Positions 45,660-56,215 of a stretch of DNA of 64,000 nt are shown here, in pieces. A model generated the notes under the pieces. The model was given only the letters and a program-made list of their open reading frames with translations, was not told where the DNA came from and did no database searches. The DNA comes from Isoetes taiwanensis (lineage: Eukaryota > Streptophyta > Lycopodiopsida > Isoetales > Isoetaceae): positions 10,656,725 through 10,720,724 of the forward strand of contig JAJEKV010000002.1 in assembly GCA_021234155.1 (NCBI GenBank), given 5' to 3'. Numbering within the stretch: position 1 is the stretch's first letter; each line of letters begins with the position of its first letter. Made by a program: the position numbers and the translations under genes.

Positions 45660-48600
45660 AAAAATCTCGCCCGGAGGCTATCCGACAAATAAAAGAAGCA
45701 CGGGAAGCTGGGAAATGGGCTGTCTACAGGAACGGCCAGGTAATTATCCGCGATAGAAAAGAATAGGGATTTCCGGGCAGGCATTATTATGAGCCTGCCG
45801 CAGTCTCTATTGGATGTTGGAATGTTAAAGGACCGAACGGGGTAAGTAGCAGTATTGAATTATTAGAGAATGTAAACCTGGACATTCTATTCATACTAGA
45901 GACATGGGAACATCAGTGTGGCAGGCTGCCGCCTGTACAGGGTTATGACACTTACTCTATATGGAATCCTAAACCACATAGAGGACGTCCTTTCGGTGGA
46001 ATAGCATGCATGATTCATTCCAGATTAACAGGGCACACCTCTTTGATGTATGAAGATGTAGATGATAAACAATTTCTGGTTATTAAAATTAAGGCACCCT
46101 TCTTATTTTCAGACCGAGATCTACTCTTAGTAGCTTGTTATGTCTCTCCTGCAACCTATCAAGGATCAGATGGATCTTTGGCAAAGATGGGACTCAAAAT
46201 TTCGGAATGGCAACAAACATACGATGTACTTCTGATTGGTGACTTAAATGGCTGGACTGGAGATCTTCAAGCTCCAAAAGTTTTTGTGGATTCTGAACCT
46301 AGCACATTATGTACAGAGTCACGGAATCTGACCCGAAGAAGCTGCCATAAGGAGTGCAATGCAGCAGGCCAGCAGATTTTAAACCTCTGTTCGTCCTTGA
46401 ACATGGTGATTTTTAATGGGACCTTTCCTGACTCAGATGGCTTCACTTTTAGAAGTGAAAATTCGGACACATTTACCTATTCCACTTTGGATTACCTGAT
46501 TGGTGAACCTCGCATGATGGAGATGGTTCTGGATTTCAAAATTGGCAGCTTTTCCGGTGACAGTGATCATGCTCCTCTTTTTCTTAAGATAGCTGCGCGC
46601 ATCTCCCAACCAACCATTCATGGCAAACTCCGAACTGTTTACAGAGCATCTCGAAGAGAGACATTCCACCAGGCAATTCTCAAGGGGCTCCCGGGCATAT
46701 ATACACTGAGCAACATCCATGCCAAAGCTTCTGCCCTTAACAGACTCTTAATAAATACAGTGAAGCAAATACATGGAGTGCACCCTATGAACCGTGGGAC
46801 TCAGCCTCGGAATGCCTGGTATGACGCTGACCTGAAGCAAGCCAAGAGACAAATTGATTCACCTTCCAGTCTACGTGCATATAAACAATTGGTTAAAGCA
46901 AAGAAGAAACTGTGGATCCAGGCACACCAGACATACTTGGAGATACAGTCAAAGCACTCGGGCAAATGGTTCTGGAAACAGTTAGCCCCTCCAGCCAAGG
47001 AATTAGCTCTGACTGATCCGCAGGTATGGAAAGCTTATGCTTTGCATTTATATTTCAAAGGAGAGGACAGGTTGCATTTACCAGAGGAAGCAAATCCCAG
47101 CTTCGTGGTTACTCTTGAGGATGTCAAAAATGGGATTGCCGGCCTTTCCAAAGGGAAGTCACATGACATCGATGGATTAATAGTGGAACACATTCAAGAT
47201 GGAGGTGAGGAACTAGCTATCTTAATTTCTGATATGTTCAATCAGGCCATCAAGGACGGATTCCTCGAGGCTTGGACAACTAGTCTGATACATCCCATTC
47301 ATAAGCATGGAGATGCATTGCTGCCACAGAATTATAGGACCATAATGATCAGCCCTATATTGGCCAAATTGTTCGGTAAAATTTTTGACTTGAAGTTAAC
47401 CACTTGGGCTGAGCAGCATAACGTAAGAGCACGGGGGCAAGCAGGCTTCAGACGAGGCTTCTCTTGTATTGATCATTTGCTCACATTCCGTACTTTATTG
47501 GAAGAGGCCAAATCAAAAGGAAAACCGCTTATATGTTGCTTTGTCGATTTCGCCAAGGCATTTGACACAGTTCCCCGCCAGAAACTCTTGGATCGGTTGA
47601 TTCAACTAGGTGTTCCGAAGGAATGGGTTTTGGCAATAGGGAGAATGTATGAATCAGTACGTGGCAGAGTGGTGACACCAGCTGGAGAATCTGAACTGAT
47701 AACTAGTGATGTTGGAGTTAAACAAGGTTGCACTCTCTCTCCCACTTTATTCGGGTTATATATTGACCAATTGGAGGGTTTTCTCAATGATTCAGGATGC
47801 TGCTTCCCACGCCTCTTCCGTGAGTTAATAATTCTTCTCTTATATGCTGATGATTTGCTTCTGTTCTCACATACAGCGAGGGATTTACAAAAACAATTAG
47901 ACACACTAGGGGAATTCTGCTCTCAGTTTGGTTTGGCAGTTAACTTAGATAAGACTAAGGTCTTAAGTTTTGGGGTGAAACCCGCTGCTTTGTTCTATCA
48001 GGGGAATCTGGTGCAAGCATCTCAGTCATACAAATACTTGGGACATGAAATATTTTCCGGCCGCAAACCTTGGACGAAAGGTGTTGATATCAGACATGCA
48101 GCAGCCATGAAGGCATTCTATGCTCTTGCAAACATTTGCCGTCATGCGCACATCACTTACTGGCCTCTCCGGAAAAAGCTGTTTGAGACTCTTGTAACAC
48201 CTGTCATTTTATATGCTAGCGAGGTTTGGGGGCCTTCAGTATGTAGGTCCAAATGGCTGGAACTTGAATCTATTCAGAAAACTTGGCTGCATATGACCTT
48301 AAAAGTGAAGAGAGCAGTCCCCTATGAAGTGATGCTATACGATAGCGGCTCATATCCGCTGGAAATTCAGTCCATGAGCAATGTCTTGAGATACTTAGAC
48401 CACAAGAATAGATTAAATGATGGATCTCTGATGTACTTGACTCTTAATGCAGCCGTGAAATTAGAGGCCGATGGCAAAAGCGGTTGGTACAAGGATTTGA
48501 ACAAATGGTTCAACCATTGGAACTTGGCCATCTCCCCATACTCGGATGAGTTTAAGGTACGTGCCTTCGATGCATACTGTGACTTATCCAACAAAAAGAA

Positions 48601-49073
48601 GCTGCAATATTACATTAGAGACTTTAACCCTAAGCGCACTCATAGTATACAACCGTATCTGTGCCTACATAGCATGTTCCCTGGGCAGATACGAGCAATT
48701 GCATGCATGAGGATGAGCTCTCACCATCTAATGATTGAGAAAGGTAGATGGATGAAGCTGGAAGAAGATCATAGAATTTGTATCTGTAAAGAAGGGGTAG
48801 AATCCGAGCATCACGCTATCTATCTATGTCACAAGCATGATGATCTACGTGCCAAATACCCTATGATACCCTGGAATTTACCCATGGATGAGCTGTTCCA
48901 ATATCTTCCTGCACTTCCTCATTTGGGTTGTTTCCTTCGGGAACTTTTGCAGGACACAAGAGATAAAGAAGTATAATTCCTGACAACTTTTGTGACATAT
49001 TATAGCATGTTTGTCCCATAGCCTACGGGCTTTTAGTTGGACGTTAATAAACTTTATTATTATTATTATTATT
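45660..49073 (+). mobile_element. Non-LTR retrotransposon with (ATT)n tail, nested in hAT
   Basis: One long open frame with endonuclease and RT ends ~80 bp before an AATAAACTTT(ATT)n tail at 49045-49073, the simple-repeat tail used by several non-LTR clades in place of poly(A). The 5' end is uncertain; coding similarity starts about 45660. It lies wholly between the hAT transposase and the hAT right TIR, so it inserted later. I could not define a target duplication. Clade not assigned. Confidence 0.85.
45767..48976 (+). CDS. Endonuclease-reverse transcriptase, 1070-codon open frame
   Basis: The frame is open from 45767 to the stop at 48976; first ATG in the frame I rely on is 46010, but endonuclease similarity begins earlier at SIGCWNVKGPNG (about 45805) and LFILETWEH. 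So the true start is upstream or read through the TAG at 45764, before which RNGQVIIRDRKE is in the same frame. Endonuclease blocks: LLIGDLNGWTGD, STLDYLIG, SGDSDHAPLFL. RT blocks: CCFVDFAKAFDTVPRQKL, VKQGCTLSPTLFGLYID, LLLYADDLLLFSHT. A C-terminal C-x-C...H...C cluster (RICICKEGVESEHHAIYLC) is a zinc finger of the usual post-RT kind. Key residues of both enzymes are present. Confidence 0.9.
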   Translation, partial: GFPGRHYYEPAAVSIGCWNVKGPNGVSSSIELLENVNLDILFILETWEHQCGRLPPVQGYDTYSIWNPKPHRGRPFGGIACMIHSRLTGHTSLMYEDVDDKQFLVIKIKAPFLFSDRDLLLVACYVSPATYQGSDGSLAKMGLKISEWQQTYDVLLIGDLNGWTGDLQAPKVFVDSEPSTLCTESRNLTRRSCHKECNAAGQQILNLCSSLNMVIFNGTFPDSDGFTFRSENSDTFTYSTLDYLIGEPRMMEMVLDFKIGSFSGDSDHAPLFLKIAARISQPTIHGKLRTVYRASRRETFHQAILKGLPGIYTLSNIHAKASALNRLLINTVKQIHGVHPMNRGTQPRNAWYDADLKQAKRQIDSPSSLRAYKQLVKAKKKLWIQAHQTYLEIQSKHSGKWFWKQLAPPAKELALTDPQVWKAYALHLYFKGEDRLHLPEEANPSFVVTLEDVKNGIAGLSKGKSHDIDGLIVEHIQDGGEELAILISDMFNQAIKDGFLEAWTTSLIHPIHKHGDALLPQNYRTIMISPILAKLFGKIFDLKLTTWAEQHNVRARGQAGFRRGFSCIDHLLTFRTLLEEAKSKGKPLICCFVDFAKAFDTVPRQKLLDRLIQLGVPKEWVLAIGRMYESVRGRVVTPAGESELITSDVGVKQGCTLSPTLFGLYIDQLEGFLNDSGCCFPRLFRELIILLLYADDLLLFSHTARDLQKQLDTLGEFCSQFGLAVNLDKTKVLSFGVKPAALFYQGNLVQASQSYKYLGHEIFSGRKPWTKGVDIRHAAAMKAFYALANICRHAHITYWPLRKKLFETLVTPVILYASEVWGPSVCRSKWLELESIQKTWLHMTLKVKRAVPYEVMLYDSGSYPLEIQSMSNVLRYLDHKNRLNDGSLMYLTLNAAVKLEADGKSGWYKDLNKWFNHWNLAISPYSDEFKVRAFDAYCDLSNKKKLQYYIRDFNPKRTHSIQPYLCLHSMFPGQIRAIACMRMSSHHLMIEKGRWMKLEEDHRICICKEGVESEHHAIYLCHKHDDLRAKYPMIPWNLPMDELFQYLPALPHLGCFLRELLQDTRDKEV

Positions 49074-49492
49074 AAAAATTTCCTGGAAAATTCCTAGTCA
49101 CATGCATGACGATTATGAACTAACAATGTGAGGTGCTATCGACAATGCGAGATCCTCACTGAAAAGAGTACACTTCTTGAGCAATAATAGAAACGTAATA
49201 CAAATACAACACCTAAATAGGCACACTTTCTTAAATTTGATTCTAAAGGATTTCTTTCTCTAGCTAAGCTTAATGAGATCAATAACCGATTAAACAAAAA
49301 AAGGAAAGGGTAAAAAATGAATTCTTCTTGTTAAATATGGTTGGTCAACAAGATTAGCCAACATTTCTATGGCTAGATGTTATGTTCATAAAAAATTCGC
49401 CAACATAGATATTCCTAAAAAGGTTGTGATTCGCCAACATTTTTAAATTACGCCTATGTAAATTTACCCTTAAGGGCAACCCTGGTCACAAA

Positions 49493-50273
49493 TAGTGTTG
49501 CAGTTGCATATGACAGTCGTATTTTGCGACTACTGTGGAAAAAGGGCCTAAATTGGATTTAAAATATTTTTTTAGGCCATTAATAAAAAATGTTTTAAAC
49601 ACCGAAACAAGGTCACTTTTCGCGGCAGTTTTTTTTTAACCCGGACAGTAATAAGTTGCTGCTCTCCTTCACTGGGTCCCATAGGCCGATTGGTCTCCAT
49701 GGACGATTAACAATAGGTTCAAGACAATGGGACAATTTGACATAGGCTCAACAATGGTATTAAGGAGTAGTTTGCCTTCATTTTATTTTATTCGAATGAC
49801 GTGGTTGTGCCCGCTTTGGAAAACGTCTAGTAAAATAATTGTCTTGATTCTAACAACTTAATACTTTTTTGGATACTTTTTTGGATTCGAAATTACAAGC
49901 ATGCAAGTCTACAAACAAATAGGACTATAGTTATTTGCTTTTTGTTGAGTCCAAGTTTTGTTTTGAATTGGCATTTTATATACCAATTTGATTCTCAAGT
50001 TCCCACATGAGTCTTGGGCATATGCAAGCTTGGAGCTGAGGAACACACATGACGATGCCCTTCAGAAACACTTGAGCTTTTAACCCAATAGTTATTGTTG
50101 TTGCTGAAGATAGCATCTTAACTATGGGGTCTACCAAGAGCTGCAAATCTGCTATTCTAATCAGCCATACTTAAAACTATAGGATCTAGTCGGTCGTACT
50201 TAAACTATGGGATCGAATAAAAGCTGCAAATCTGCAATTCTAGTTGACCATAAAATATAACAGTTGCAAGGAA
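49493..50273. other. Right flank of hAT
   Basis: No gene recognised. AT-rich. GGATC-containing words (CTATGGGATC/TATAGGATCTAG) repeat around 50125-50215. Confidence 0.4.
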
Positions 50274-51422
50274 AACAAGGTTTAAAATGAAACGCACTTA
50301 TTTAAGAAGTGCGTTTGGAAGATTCCTTCTGAAAATTTATAAAATTCTAAAATCCCTCTAAAAAGGGCCCTTTTATTACCTTTAGTCCAAAGATTTATAA
50401 AACTGCTCGTGAAAACAAACATTTTAAGAAGACTTAATATTAAGGAAAAACACACACAAAAAAAAATCCCATTGTAGAGGGGGAAAGAACTACAATGAAA
50501 TTCAAAGATTGACTATGGGGCAAATTCGTATGAAGAAATTAGATGCTTTTGTACCTTGTCCCTGAAAGTTTTTATATTAGCTGTTTTAGAAGACAAGAAA
50601 TTTGTTATTTCACAACCATTTTGGCTGAACATCCTAATGGACCCTAAAACACATTGGGAGGCAGTTGAACAAACTTCTTGAATGACAAACCATTGTTTTT
50701 GCATCACATAGTATTACAAATACCAATACATCCACGATGTCTTGTAGTTAAGCTGAAGTTTTAGTTGATGATGCAGTATAAATTTATACCGAGGATACAA
50801 AAGTTGAAGTAATGAAGCCATGTGATTACATGCCCTCCTTTTTATTCTCGGAGATGTATTTCAACGCACATACCAATCTACAACATGGTGATGCTCAAAA
50901 GATAGTCAACCTCCTTAGCAATGTTGAGCATATTCATCACAATTACATCATCTCAGAGCAATGGGCACCATGCATTTCTCTCGGCAAAGAAGTATTCGTC
51001 CGCTTTACCCTTTCCTATATATTTTGTAAATAAATAAGTAAACTTCGAGGGGTTGCTACTCCTCGCTCCTCCCTCTGATAAACCATGTGGTTTCCTTCTA
51101 GTCAAACACCTGTGTCACCATAATATTTTGGAGTTCTTTGCCTTTAGTAGCAATTTTTTAGCTGCCTGGAGTGAAGTTCGCATGTATGTAGAGAAAAAAA
51201 GTAGAAATAACAACATGATTCGACTACTTTATGCTCTAACATTGTATTACAAGCTCAGAAAATTTAGAACCGTTTTAGAACTTTTTAGACTAAAAAACTA
51301 AGAACAGTGTGTAAAATTATCCCTTATGTGTGTTACTTTAGTAGTTTTCAGTTGCCAAACCCTTTGGCGAGCAAGAAAGACCCCAAAAGATTTTACACGA
51401 TATATACTTTATCTCTAGACTG

Positions 51423-51470
51423 CATATATATATACATATATATATATATAAAAGTCTTATATATATATGC
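51423..51470. repeat. TA-rich microsatellite
   Basis: Runs of TATATATA with interruptions; ordinary simple sequence. Confidence 0.8.
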
Positions 51471-51589
51471 AATTCGGTATAAATTTATACCGTTTCTCCG
51501 TATAGATTTATACCGCAAGAGTTCTCTTTTCTTGTCAGATATATATACGTAATTATGTGTATATATATTTGTAACATGAGGGACTGCAT

Positions 51590-52325
51590 AAAGCCCGAAG
51601 ATCCTATGAAGATTCTCTTAGATTCTCTAAAATTCCATCAAGGTTCCCTTAGATTCTCTAAACTCTTAGGAAGATTCCCCTAGATTCTTAGGATTCTATG
51701 GAGATTCCCCTAGATTTTATTAAGATTCCCAAATGTTCTCTAAAGACCCTACATTCCAAAAAAAATACCCCAAGATTCCTCTAGACTCTCCAAAATTTTA
51801 TCAAGATTCTCCGAGATTCCATTAAGATTCCCATAGATTCTTAAAGATTTTATGAAGATTCCTTTAGATTCTCCTAGATTACCAAAGATTCATTTGAGAC
51901 TCCCTAAGATTCTCTAAAGATTCCCTTAGATTCTAAAAGAATACCACAAGATTCTACTAGATTCTCTAAGATTCTATCAAGATTTTCATAGATTCTTCTA
52001 GATTCTCTAAGATTCCATTAAGATTTTTCTAGGTTCTTAAAGATTTTATCAAGATTCCCCTAGATTCCCAAAGAAGCGCTTGAGATTCCTATAGATTCTC
52101 TTGAGATTCCTCTAGTTCCCATAGATTCTATGAAGATTCCCCTAGATTCTCCAAGATTCCATCAACTTTCCTCTAGGTTCTTAGAGATTTTATCAAGATT
52201 CCCTTACATTCTCAAAGATGCTCTCTTGAGATTCCCATAGATTCTCTGAGATTCTCATAATATTCCTCTGGATTCCCTACTTGCCATAGATTCCTTGAAA
52301 CTCGAACATTCCAAAAAGATTCTTA
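51590..52325. repeat. Degenerate GATTC tandem array
   Basis: About 735 bp made of variants of AGATTCTCTAAGATTCC and AAGATTCCCCTAGATTCT. Units of roughly 11-30 bp give dozens of GATTC words on the plus strand. All frames are broken, so this is satellite-like DNA, not a repeat protein. Confidence 0.9.
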
Positions 52326-53826
52326 ATGTTCGTTCATGGTAGCTCCAACTGCGACAAAATAGTGTCAAAGCACCACTCATTGGAAAGCTCTCGACGAGAG
52401 GAATCCAATGGCGTGGCCCCACCTTCATCCGACCCCCTCTACCAAAGCTGCGTGCTTTTGAAGGCGATTAAACAAAAGGAAGCTTCCTAGAATGTCCACT
52501 AATAAATGCTTTGACACCTCATTACTTCTTTTAATTAATGAGGGTGCCACCTCACCTCCTTTAAAAAAAAAACTAATTTAATATTAAAAAGTTAATGGCT
52601 AGGATTTATGCTCACCTTTTGATTTAACGGTTAAGATCTGCTACACCAAATTCACTTTTTGGCACCTTCCTTGCACCTTCCTCATAAAAATCAAGGGCTA
52701 GGATTTTGCCTTCCCCTTTGATCCAACGGTTCACAGATGGGGTGTATGCCCCCATGCATGACTCATGCATGCCCCCATCAAAATCCAAGGGCTTAAGCTA
52801 CGCCACCTCACCAACTTTTTTATTCAAGGGCCAAGATCAAAGATTTATATATGATATGCTATTTTGTAACCACCCCCATGCTATTTTGTAACCACCCCCA
52901 TGAGTTTCTATATACATATTAAGATATATTATATATATACACATATATGTGTATAAATTGGTTGTCTGAAGGTTTTCTGCGGTATAAATAAATTTATACA
53001 GAGAGAGCTGTCGCGGTATAAATTTATACCGAGAGAGCTCTCGTGGTATAACGAGGGAGCTCTCACGGTATAAATTTATACCGTGAGAGCTCGCAGAATC
53101 GAGAGCTCTCATGCAGTATAAATTTATACCGCCGAGTCCTCTTTATGCGGTATAAATTTATACCGCCAAGTCCACTTATGGTATAAATTTATACCATGCG
53201 AACTCTCCGGCATGTCATATCCGCGACAAAGACTACCTATTGTGGTATAAATCTATACCACCCGTAATTTTATTTTGAAGACGTTATGTCCACGATCATC
53301 ATGGGTATACATAAGTCTATAGCAAGACGGATGAGCAAATAAGAGCAAGTATATAAGATCGAAGAGCGAGCGCCTTCGACTCCAACTTGCGCCAAAGTGT
53401 AAGTTTGTTCAATGAGGCATACTTTCATGTGAAAATGTTTGCTTCAATGAGGCAATGTCAAAATGTGTTGCATTTTTTACAGTTTTGTTCATAGTTTTGT
53501 ACTGATTTGGAAAACTTTGAATAAAATACCTTTTTGGCACTTTAGTGTGCTTGCTGTTTTTTCCAATGTCTATTTTGTTTAGTTTTTGAAAATATTACTA
53601 TTTCGCAAACCAAACTAGGGGGGCCAAAAAGGGATGTCAAACAATTTTGAATGGAAGCTAAGTTCACACCCCCCTCCAAAATGATGCCTAAAATTTTCAA
53701 ATTGTCACACTTGTCACAAATATACCACAAAAAGGGACATTTTTGGGGGGATTTTAGGGAATCTTTCAAAGATTCCTTTTGAAGTGCGTTTTGAGCAAAT
53801 TAGTGCGTTTCATTTTAAACTTTGTT

Positions 53827-55629
53827 GGAAGTGAGAAACAAAGTAATGCACAATAGCAAAGTTGCTAAAGACAATAGTTAATTGGAAGGATGACTTGACT
53901 TGACATATGACAAAAGCTGGGAATATTCCTAAATATTTCTTGTGTTGTGGTTGTTTATGGCAATGCTTTGAAAGGTTAATGATCAAATCTAACTATTGGT
54001 GTGTTCTTGATTTTGTAAAAGACCTTAATAGTCAAACATGTAGAAAACGACTCGGCAAGCTGTTTCTTTTATTTTTAACAATCAATTCCACCAGCGTCAA
54101 AGCAGCCAAAACAAAAAAAATGCCCCACTCACTTTATACGCGTGTACTTCTATGACAATGCTCTACTCACTTTATATGCTTGTTTCCAAAATAAAATACA
54201 ACACGATACCTGCACCCATGAAGATATCGCCAAGAATCCTACCATAAGCCTCACATCCTTTTACCCTCGAAGGAACATTATATACATGAAAGAATTCTAC
54301 CATAAGCCTCACATCCTTACCCACAACGGAACATTACATACATGAAATTGAGGGGAGAATGCCCATAACCAATTTGGGTGAAAACTCAAATGTGGTATTT
54401 CCAACAATGAGCTGCATAATGGGGGAGTTGTGCTCTTTTGTTTGTCTTTGTTGAAGTTGATTATGAACCTAATAACATGCATCTGATTATCGAAGTTGAT
54501 TATGAATCCAATAATGTGCCAAGGCTGGTTCACATAGTTTTAGCCGTACAAACCAGGTGAGTGATTCAAAAGAGTTTGTTTTCCCCTTGAACCGTACATA
54601 TACTCGTACCTAGAGGTAGTTTTTTGGGGGGTTTTAAGCAGTTTTAAGGTGATTTTGATACAGTATATGCTAGAACGGGAGTTTTTGAAAAATATAAAGG
54701 TGTATACAAGGGTTTTTTCCAATCCCTTGCATGCACGTGGCATATCTCCAATACAATAGGTGCACCCCCGGGTAACATGCATCTGATTGACTACATATCA
54801 AGCATTCGTTCCTTTTCATAATGCTTGCATTCTGTAATCTAATAGATTTAAGACAAGTACATTTTTTGTGTGAGGTGCCAATAATTGCAACCATAGATCA
54901 ACCTATGCTTAAGCCTTTCCATAATCTATCATATCATTTAGGTGCTTAAAAAAGTGAACTTGGGAACTGGATTAAAATGTTGCACAAGCCATCTATTCAC
55001 TTCGGAATAGAGAGTGAGAAACCACGATCATATTGGCTTCTTCAATAGCTAAGATGAATAGGCTATTAGACAAGGAAAGAATTTGATGGATTCTCAAGAA
55101 AAGAAGGCTGGAAGAATATCCAAGTATGAAGCTGGAAAGTGCAATGTAGCATATCAAGAACTTGAAGCGTGTTACAGTGGTTTTAATTGCACTCCCTGAT
55201 TGCCAAAGTGATCCCTGCAAATCTAGTTTATAGCGCTAAAGAGAACGTAGCACAACTTTTAGTTTCTTAAGAACCTGTAACATATTTCTACAGAATATGT
55301 ACAACATATTCTTTGAGTAAGTAGCTTCTTTTTCTTGTTTCAATTAATTGCTTTACGCTAGGACATTTTATGGGTTTCTATGCAATTGTATATAAAAGCA
55401 ACAAATATATAAACTAAACAATGATCTTTGTGGCTACATTCTAAGCAATTTGTCAAAGCTTAAAAGAGACGCCATCACCGCAAAAAGTTGGTGGACTTGT
55501 GCATTTATTTGAACTACAATTGCTGCTTGTTTATGTGCACAACATGAGATTGTTTCACGTCTACCACATTAAAATTTGAATATTACAGCCATAGAAAAAA
55601 TGCACAACTATTTATTAATATCTATGCTC
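53827..55629. other. Region without recognised genes
   Basis: AT-rich. It holds a ~58 bp two-copy tandem repeat (54234-54348) and a second two-copy repeat of GAAGTTGATTATGAAxCxAATAA at 54450-54520. Open frames are short and unrecognised. Confidence 0.4.
54234..54348. repeat. ~58 bp tandem repeat, two copies
   Basis: The unit starts GAATxCTACCATAAGCCTCA and ends ACATACATGAAA; the copies join at about 54292. Confidence 0.8.
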
Positions 55630-55632
55630 AAC

Positions 55633-56200
55633 AATCATAATACACACCAAAATAGACACATCGTTAGCCAAGCCCTTGACATGGCCAGCAGTATCAAAAA
55701 GCTGGGTTTTGGCAGCCTCAATCTGGTGAGCTCCAAAAGGATGTCTGCCTTTGACATAACTGTAAGTCCAAGAGAGGGCAGAAGTGAGAGCAACAAAGGC
55801 AAGCTCAGCAGATAGGAAGCTTCTTGTAAGCATAAAGACAAGTACATGGCTCAAAAACAAGAACATGTGTATGGATAGAAGTTCAGTTATTAACAACCCA
55901 ATGGTTCTCGAATAATAATATATGGAAATAGCACTCGTAAAATGTCCTACCATTGTTACTGTTACGGATGTGAGAAAATAAGTTGTTTCTTGGTCCTTCA
56001 CCGGTGCCTGTGGATTCAAGGGTGCAAAAAAAAGTACACCATTTGCCGCTCAGACTACAAAGGAAAATGCTATAAGTGCAGATGTAGAAAGCATTAGGCC
56101 AACTATGGCAACTATTGCAACCAGGCCTGCAGAGAACGTTACCACCCTCATAACTTGTCTTGAAGAGGGTGCATGGGAGGCCACCTTGTGCACCATGCTC
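55633..56200 (-). pseudogene. Oleosin pseudogene
   Basis: Minus strand, in order: [20 protein letters not shown] and [20 protein letters not shown] (start of the long oleosin hairpin), an in-frame TGA after [19 protein letters not shown], an insertion-like hydrophobic stretch, then FVALTSALSWTYSYVKGRHP and GAHQIEAAKTQLFDTAGHVK, matching the oleosin post-hairpin block (ALSWIYRYVTGKHPPGADQLxxAK). Oleosins coat seed oil bodies; their mark is a ~70-residue hydrophobic hairpin with a Pro knot. The Pro knot is not intact here, there are stops and an enlarged middle, so it is a pseudogene. The C-terminal match is the strongest part. Confidence 0.7.
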
Positions 56201-56215
56201 TTGGCCTGCTCTCAC

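Larger units (their letters stand above)
40194..49484 (+). mobile_element. hAT-superfamily DNA transposon with target duplication
   Basis: The left end CAGGGTTGCCCTTAAGGG at 40194-40211 is exactly mirrored at 49467-49484. The flanks carry a perfect 8 bp target duplication GTCACAAA (40186-40193 and 49485-49492), diagnostic for hAT. ATTCGCCAAC recurs subterminally at 40308, 49397 and 49426. Inside are a hAT transposase (40945-44281), internal tandem duplications (44268-44850) and a nested non-LTR retrotransposon (about 45660-49073). The total is 9291 bp; without the nested insertion it would be ~5.9 kb. Confidence 0.92.
50775..53259. repeat. Dispersed family of GGTATAAATTTATACC palindromes
   Basis: Copies with at most two changes lie at 50775, 51476, 51500, 53015, 53067, 53115, 53149, 53180 and 53244; a stretched version lies at 52981. 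Six are crowded into 245 bp (53015-53259). Several sit beside AGAGAGCTCTC palindromes. The copy at 53067 is the core of a 36 bp perfect palindrome (53057-53092). Confidence 0.9.
50274..53826. mobile_element. TIR-bounded segment without recognised gene
   Basis: The left end AACAAGGTTTAAAATGAAACG (50274 on) and the right end (mirror, to 53826) form inverted repeats that agree at 24 of 25 positions and continue imperfectly for ~80 bp through AAGTGCGTTT and GATTCC blocks. A possible 4 bp duplication GGAA lies at 50270-50273 and 53827-53830. Inside are a TA microsatellite (51423-51470), a GATTC tandem array (51590-52325) and many GGTATAAATTTATACC palindromes. No transposase is visible, so it is a non-autonomous element or a foldback of unknown type. 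Confidence 0.65.

Noticed and set aside
51590-52325. CRISPR-like or repeat-protein array
   Set aside because: Units vary in length and sequence, there are no constant spacers, and all frames are broken; it is degenerate satellite DNA in a plant genome.
55883-56215. 110-codon minus-strand frame
   Set aside because: It is an out-of-frame reading of the oleosin pseudogene; the neighbouring frame carries the oleosin match.
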